Shown: piece after piece, positions 60,118-64,000 of the stretch
How positions within the stretch are numbered: the first letter of the stretch is position 1
Layout: the number at the start of each line of letters is the position of its first letter
Origin: Alloscardovia sp963543015
Lineage (GTDB): Bacteria; Actinomycetota; Actinomycetes; Actinomycetales; Bifidobacteriaceae
Direction: 5' to 3'
Length of the DNA: 64,000 nt
Assembly (NCBI GenBank): GCA_963543015.1
Contig: CAUTYZ010000001.1
Coordinates: 62,001-126,000 of the forward strand
Made by a program: the position numbers and the translations under genes
Notes under the pieces: model-generated
The model's database searches: none
Seen by the model: only the letters and a program-made list of their open reading frames with translations
Told to the model about the DNA's origin: nothing

Positions 60118-61344
60118 TTATGCTCGACTGCCCTGTTCGCGCGATGACTTCATGAGGTCAATGAATCGGTCAAACAGATATGCAGCATCATGAGGACCAG
60201 CAGCAGCTTCCGGATGATATTGAACGGAGAACGCTGGAATATCGAGGCATTGCAAGCCCTCGACGACATTATCGTTCAAATCCACGTGGCTTACCTGAAC
60301 GTGTCCATAGTGTCCATCACCAAATGGGCTTGGAGTAGGATCGCCAATTGGGGCATCCACAGCAAAACCGTGATTGTGTGCAGTAATTTCTACCTTGCCG
60401 GTCGTCACATCCTGAACAGGCTGGTTGACACCGCGATGTCCAAACTTAAGCTTGTATGTGCCAAAGCCAAGAGCTCGTCCCAAAAGCTGGTTACCGAAGC
60501 AAATTCCGAAGAATGGAATACGCGTATCGAGCACCTTGCGAAGCTGCTCGACTTCGAAATCAGCAGTGGAAGGATCTCCAGGACCATTCGAGAAGAAGAC
60601 ACCATCTGGGTTCAAGGATGCGATATCCTCGTATGTCGCCGTCGATGGTAATACATACACACGGCAACCACGCTCAGCCATGCGGTATGGGCTCATTGCT
60701 TTGACGCCCAAATCGACTGATGCGACAGTATACAGAGGTTCTTGTCCTTCAAATTCTCCCTGAGGCTCGACCACATAGGTTTCTTCTGTAGAAACTTCCT
60801 CCGAAAGATTTGCACCGCTCATGAATGGAGCATTTTGTACAATATCCAGCAAATCTTCAATACGCTTGAGATGTCCGTTCTCATCAATGAGCGCATCGCC
60901 TGAGAAGATACCCGCACGCATAACTCCTGCTGAGCGCAAATGGCGAACAAGCTTACGTGTGTCGATATCAGCAATTCCAACGATGCCATACGCATTCAAA
61001 TCATCATCGAGAGTGCGCTGTGCACGCCAATTAGAAATTTGGGTAGCCGGATCACGAACTACGTATCCAGCTACCCAAATCTTACGAGATTCAACGTCTT
61101 CATCATTCACACCAGTATTACCGATGTGAGGGAATGTCTGTACCACGATCTGGCGATCATAGGATGGATCAGTAAGAGTTTCCTGATATCCTGTCATCGC
61201 AGTCGAGAAAACAATTTCACCTGTGGTAACGCCCTGCGCACCATAAGGCTGACCGACATAGATGTTTCCATCTTCAAGCACTAGTAGCGCACTGTGAATG
61301 GAATAGTTAATTGGTTTTAGAATTACTGATTCTTGCGGAATCAC
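60118..61344 (-). CDS. carA: Carbamoyl-phosphate synthase small subunit
   Basis: A 408-residue glutaminase subunit that passes ammonia to CarB. The N-terminal domain has the LVLEDGNIYVGQPYGA start, and the class I amidotransferase has the nucleophile Cys in FFGICFGNQLLGRALG and the His-Glu pair in QYHPEAAAGPHD. The GTG start at 61344 follows GAGGAGGCG. It lies 36 bp downstream of nusB. Confidence 0.96.
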   Translation of the reverse strand: MIPQESVILKPINYSIHSALLVLEDGNIYVGQPYGAQGVTTGEIVFSTAMTGYQETLTDPSYDRQIVVQTFPHIGNTGVNDEDVESRKIWVAGYVVRDPATQISNWRAQRTLDDDLNAYGIVGIADIDTRKLVRHLRSAGVMRAGIFSGDALIDENGHLKRIEDLLDIVQNAPFMSGANLSEEVSTEETYVVEPQGEFEGQEPLYTVASVDLGVKAMSPYRMAERGCRVYVLPSTATYEDIASLNPDGVFFSNGPGDPSTADFEVEQLRKVLDTRIPFFGICFGNQLLGRALGFGTYKLKFGHRGVNQPVQDVTTGKVEITAHNHGFAVDAPIGDPTPSPFGDGHYGHVQVSHVDLNDNVVEGLQCLDIPAFSVQYHPEAAAGPHDAAYLFDRFIDLMKSSREQGSRA

Positions 61345-61380
61345 AGGCGCCTCCTCATGTGGTTTTAATGGTAGGTCAGT

Positions 61381-62088
61381 CTATTTCTCTTGGGGTATGA
61401 AGAACGTATCCGTTGGCTCAGCATCTTCTGCTGGGTCAACAGTTGTATCAGTTTTGGTTTCTTCCGAGTTCTCAGAAACTTCCGCTATCTGGGATTTCTC
61501 AGAATTTTCTGAAGAAGTCGAATCTGCAGAAGGTTGAGAATCGAAATCAGACAATTGAATGTCTTCGAAATTTTTTGCATTTTCAGCTGAAGTATCAGCT
61601 TCTGAATTTTCGGTATTTTCCGAACCTTCCGAAGCTTCCGCCTGAGCAGCACGATAATTCTGCCACTCAATCTCTTCCTGACGGATTTCTTCGACCTTCT
61701 TCTCAATAGTGCTCAAAACACCATAAAGAAGATCAGGAGTTTCATCTCCAGCATATGTTTTCGCCAACGCAATTGCTTCATCAATGGCAACACCTGAAGC
61801 AACGTCGTCGTTATAAATAATTTCCCATGCCGCGATACGCGCTAAATTGCGATCAACTGCTGGCATGCGAGAAACTTCCCATGAATCCAATGCTTCACCG
61901 AGAGCCTGATCGATGGTGCGACGATGTGACGCCACGCCTCGAACGATCTCGATAGCATAGTCAGGAAGTGGTGTTTGTGCACCTGGGTACACAATGCGCG
62001 CGTCCAAGAGGTCAGTAATTTCCTGACCTCGTACATCAGCTTCAAAAAGCGTGTTGAACGCGCGCTTACGCGCAGTGGAACGTGCCAT
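61381..62088 (-). CDS. nusB: Transcription antitermination factor NusB with acidic tail
   Basis: Residues 1-150 are NusB: ARSTARKRAFNTLFEADVRGQ at the start, VDRNLARIAAWEI, and AIDEAIALAKTYAGDETPDLLYGVLS. It joins NusE/S10 on boxA RNA in rRNA transcription. The last 85 residues are an acidic Ser/Glu/Asn tail with short SEN/ENSE repeats, probably disordered and absent from most NusB proteins. An AAGGA lies 13 bp upstream of the ATG. Between efp and carA. Confidence 0.93.
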   Translation of the reverse strand: MARSTARKRAFNTLFEADVRGQEITDLLDARIVYPGAQTPLPDYAIEIVRGVASHRRTIDQALGEALDSWEVSRMPAVDRNLARIAAWEIIYNDDVASGVAIDEAIALAKTYAGDETPDLLYGVLSTIEKKVEEIRQEEIEWQNYRAAQAEASEGSENTENSEADTSAENAKNFEDIQLSDFDSQPSADSTSSENSEKSQIAEVSENSEETKTDTTVDPAEDAEPTDTFFIPQEK

Positions 62089-62120
62089 ATTAAATAGTGG
62101 TCCTTAAGTTCCTACTCGTC

Positions 62121-62684
62121 TTAGTTTTCGCGACCGAGGTAGTCGCCTGTGCGGGTATCTACCTTCAAGCGTTCACCCTCGTTAATGAAGAGAGGAACCT
62201 GAATTTCAGCACCTGTCTCCATAGTTGCTGGCTTCGTGCCTGCGGAAGAACGGTTGCCCTGAAGACCTGGCTCAGTGTGAGCAACGGTCAATACTACAGA
62301 TGCTGGGAGCTCTACGGACAATGGGTTACCTTCGTGGAAGGATACGATGCAGTCAGTGCCTTCAAGAAGGAACTTCTCGGAATCGCCAATGAGAGATTCT
62401 GGGATGAATACCTGATCGTATGTCGTCATATCCATGAAGACGAAGTTGTCACCGTCACGGTAGGAGTACTGCAAAGTACGATTATCTACAGTTTCGAAGT
62501 CCATCTTCATACCTGCGTTGAAAGTCTTATCAACGATCTTGCCGGTAAGAACTTCCTTAATCTTGGTACGAACGAAAGCTGGCCCCTTGCCTGGCTTCAC
62601 GTGCTGGAATTCGATAACTGTCCACAGCTTGCCGTCGAGGTTGATGACGGAGCCGTTCTTAATGTCGTTAGAAGTCTGTGCCAC
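62121..62684 (-). CDS. efp: Translation elongation factor P
   Basis: A 187-residue EF-P that relieves ribosome stalling at poly-proline. All three domains are present, with HVKPGKGPAFVRTK as the tip loop containing the Lys that may be modified, and the C-terminal signature GDxIEVDTRTGEY as ERLKVDTRTGDYLGREN. I chose the GTG at 62684, giving MAQTSNDIKNGS as in homologues, with AGGTGA upstream; a GTG three codons earlier is also in frame. No lysyl- or rhamnosyl-modification gene is adjacent. Confidence 0.95.
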   Translation of the reverse strand: MAQTSNDIKNGSVINLDGKLWTVIEFQHVKPGKGPAFVRTKIKEVLTGKIVDKTFNAGMKMDFETVDNRTLQYSYRDGDNFVFMDMTTYDQVFIPESLIGDSEKFLLEGTDCIVSFHEGNPLSVELPASVVLTVAHTEPGLQGNRSSAGTKPATMETGAEIQVPLFINEGERLKVDTRTGDYLGREN

Positions 62685-62907
62685 TGAAATCACCTATTCA
62701 TAAGTCGTTTACTATTAACTAAACGATATCTAAATCTTTCCTATTATGCCATAGGGGCTTTACCGACTGGGAAGGTCGTGTTGTGCAATTCTCGAAAAGT
62801 CTTAACTGGATTAGATTCGATGAGTAAAAATCGCGTTTTGGAAATATAGGAAATATACTCGACGGCATGCTTTCTGTGCACAATTGATATAATTAAATTT
62901 TCAGAGT

Positions 62908-63233
62908 ATGCATGAAAGATGGCAACTCGCGTATGATCAATTCTCTCAAGTTGGTGACAAACTAAATTTCCTATCGACTTCCTCAAATACTCTGTACCAA
63001 GTGGACATCAATAAGGGAATTATCGCCAAGTCAGTACCTCTTGCTGAATCTATAGACGATGATTCCTACTCATATCTCAGTACGCGAGTAACGGCAAGAG
63101 AATCGCTGTTCTGCAAATTAAGAAAGGTCTGACCTTCGATGCTCGACTTCGCATATTTGATGCATTTTCTCAAAGAATTGCCGAGTATTCCCTTGTCCTT
63201 CGATGTGCGCTCAAAATTGACGCTCGGGTATAA
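62908..63233 (+). pseudogene. Remnant of a beta-propeller-like protein
   Basis: A 74-codon frame from 62908 is followed, after one frame change near 63080, by a further 50 codons to the stop at 63231-63233. Joined, the sequence reads ...DDSYSYLSYASNGKRIAVLQ and ...LRIFDAFSQRIAEYSL, a pattern like TolB/WD40-type propeller blades (S-x-NGKRIAV, then LRIFD). It is much shorter than any full propeller protein and has no ribosome binding site, so it is a decayed fragment. The parent family is a guess. Confidence 0.45.
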
Positions 63234-63356
63234 CCATACCTTCGTAACTCATATTTCACTGAGCCCTCGTTATGGAGAATCATAATTTTTATAATGAAAG
63301 AACTGTCTGTAAATCTTCTTCATAGATACTCCACATGTGCTAAACTGATTACTTGT

Positions 63357-63479
63357 GTATCTGAGCACACACTGTGCGTATGCGGGAAATATACGCGCAA
63401 CTCAGATCTCTACTAAACCGACCAACGGCTGGAGCGTTTGGAAATACTGAGCGCGAGAGCTGTCCTAAGGGGAAGAAAA
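63357..63479 (+). promoter_or_regulatory. Structured 5' leader of the secreted-protein gene
   Basis: ATCTGAG (63357 on) pairs with CTCAGAT about 40 nt later, enclosing GCGTAT / ATACGC; the stretch CCGACCAACGGCTGGAGCG and AAGGGGA follow. Long structured leaders before envelope hydrolases in actinobacteria are often c-di-AMP (ydaO) riboswitches, but I cannot match the consensus here. Confidence 0.3.
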
Positions 63480-64000
63480 TTGAGTACAGGAAAGCACCGA
63501 GTTAGCTCAGCTGCTGCACCAGTAACGCCTTTTAATACGCGTAGCGCCTTCGTGAAGGCAACACGCGCCGTAACCGAGCATATGAAGGCTGTAAAGATCG
63601 GCACAATTGTCGTTTCTTCTGCGCTTGTCATGGCTCTTGCTCACTCAGCAACACCAACTGTTGCAACGGCATCTAGCAGCACCAACGGCGGTTCTGCAAT
63701 TAGTGTTTCGCGTAGTACTGAGCGTGTTAATCTTACAGCTGAAACCGCAACAGTCGACTATGTTCAGGGTTCCGAATGGAGCTTGAATTCTGACAGTTCT
63801 GCAGTTTCCGTGAAATATGAAATGACTGACGAGCAGAAGAGCGCTCGCGATTCGCTCGTTCAGGCATACAACGATGCACAGTCTGCATATGGTTCCAACG
63901 GTTCTGCTTCTTCCAGCACGTTGAAGGCTTTGAGCGATGCGATGAACACCGCATCTACTCACTTGTCTGATACAACGAATTCCGTGGATACCTACAATGC
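63480..64000 (+). CDS. Secreted protein, N-terminal part (possible peptidoglycan hydrolase)
   Basis: Open to the end of the window. It starts at a TTG (63480) with AAGGGGA about 8 bp upstream: MSTGKHRVSSAAAP... The signal sequence is long, with hydrophobic core IGTIVVSSALVMALAH at about 45-60 and a likely cleavage after ATPTVATA. The mature part begins Ser/Thr-rich, then a helical region (DEQKSARDSLVQAYNDAQSA) like the coiled-coil domain before NlpC/P60 or CHAP modules in bifidobacterial wall hydrolases. The catalytic domain, if any, lies outside the window, so the function is inferred only from this N-terminal pattern. Confidence 0.5.
   Translation, partial: MSTGKHRVSSAAAPVTPFNTRSAFVKATRAVTEHMKAVKIGTIVVSSALVMALAHSATPTVATASSSTNGGSAISVSRSTERVNLTAETATVDYVQGSEWSLNSDSSAVSVKYEMTDEQKSARDSLVQAYNDAQSAYGSNGSASSSTLKALSDAMNTASTHLSDTTNSVDTYN

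Noticed and set aside
63357..63479. Firm call of a ydaO c-di-AMP riboswitch
   Set aside because: The conserved GGGGA/CCG core could not be located in the right order; kept only as a structured leader.

Overview
The window looks like a chromosomal segment of a mid-GC actinobacterium of the family Bifidobacteriaceae, most like Alloscardovia or Scardovia and less like high-GC Bifidobacterium. The evidence is gene content and order: DUF3027 next to a long cold-shock protein, LytR_C protein, ung, a complete Pup ligase set (arc, dop, pup, pafA) with no 20S proteasome genes beside it, rsmB-fmt-priA-metK-rpoZ, and efp-nusB-carA-carB. Genus assignment is inference. No rRNA, tRNA, transposase or CRISPR array was recognised.

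Layout. 0-10 kb: 5' end of clpC, a tandem universal stress protein, DUF3027/csp, a two-component system, an isolated WXG100 protein, groEL with a HAIR-like operator, a LytR_C protein, ung. 10-16 kb: a co-directional operon moxR-DUF58-small membrane protein-two von Willebrand A proteins-membrane protein. 16.4-18.4 kb: a WXG-like protein and a serine hydrolase, both possible type VII-type substrates. 18-26 kb: purB, a large flippase-like protein with a degenerate kinase-like segment, HU, and a wall-anchored surface protein. 26-32 kb: pupylation. 32-40 kb: serB, rsmB, fmt, priA, metK (with a leader that places its Shine-Dalgarno sequence in a hairpin loop) and rpoZ.

40-56.5 kb is accessory-like and separates rpoZ from gmk and gmk from carB. 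It holds ilvD, a membrane-protein gene and a frameshifted relative, a ribose/nucleoside salvage group (ribokinase, nucleoside hydrolase, LacI regulator with a perfect palindromic operator), a LytTR-DUF3021 pair, an AbiEi/DUF559-like protein, and an AT-rich three-gene cassette. 56.6-62.7 kb returns to housekeeping genes (carB, carA, nusB, efp), followed by a degraded gene and the start of a secreted protein.

Two observations stand out. First, at 54.59-56.49 kb a 29-residue peptide with a double glycine is followed by a proline/arginine-rich tail resembling insect ribosome-binding proline-rich antimicrobial peptides; behind it come an unknown protein and an MFS exporter with overlapping translation. 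It could be a peptide-antibiotic system or a ribosome-arrest leader for drug efflux. Second, an intergenic element, about 75 bp long and built of two inverted arms of about 20 nt (consensus TTTTTGCAAGTTGATGCCAT), occurs about 15 times: three copies around hup and twelve between 42.4 and 53.8 kb.
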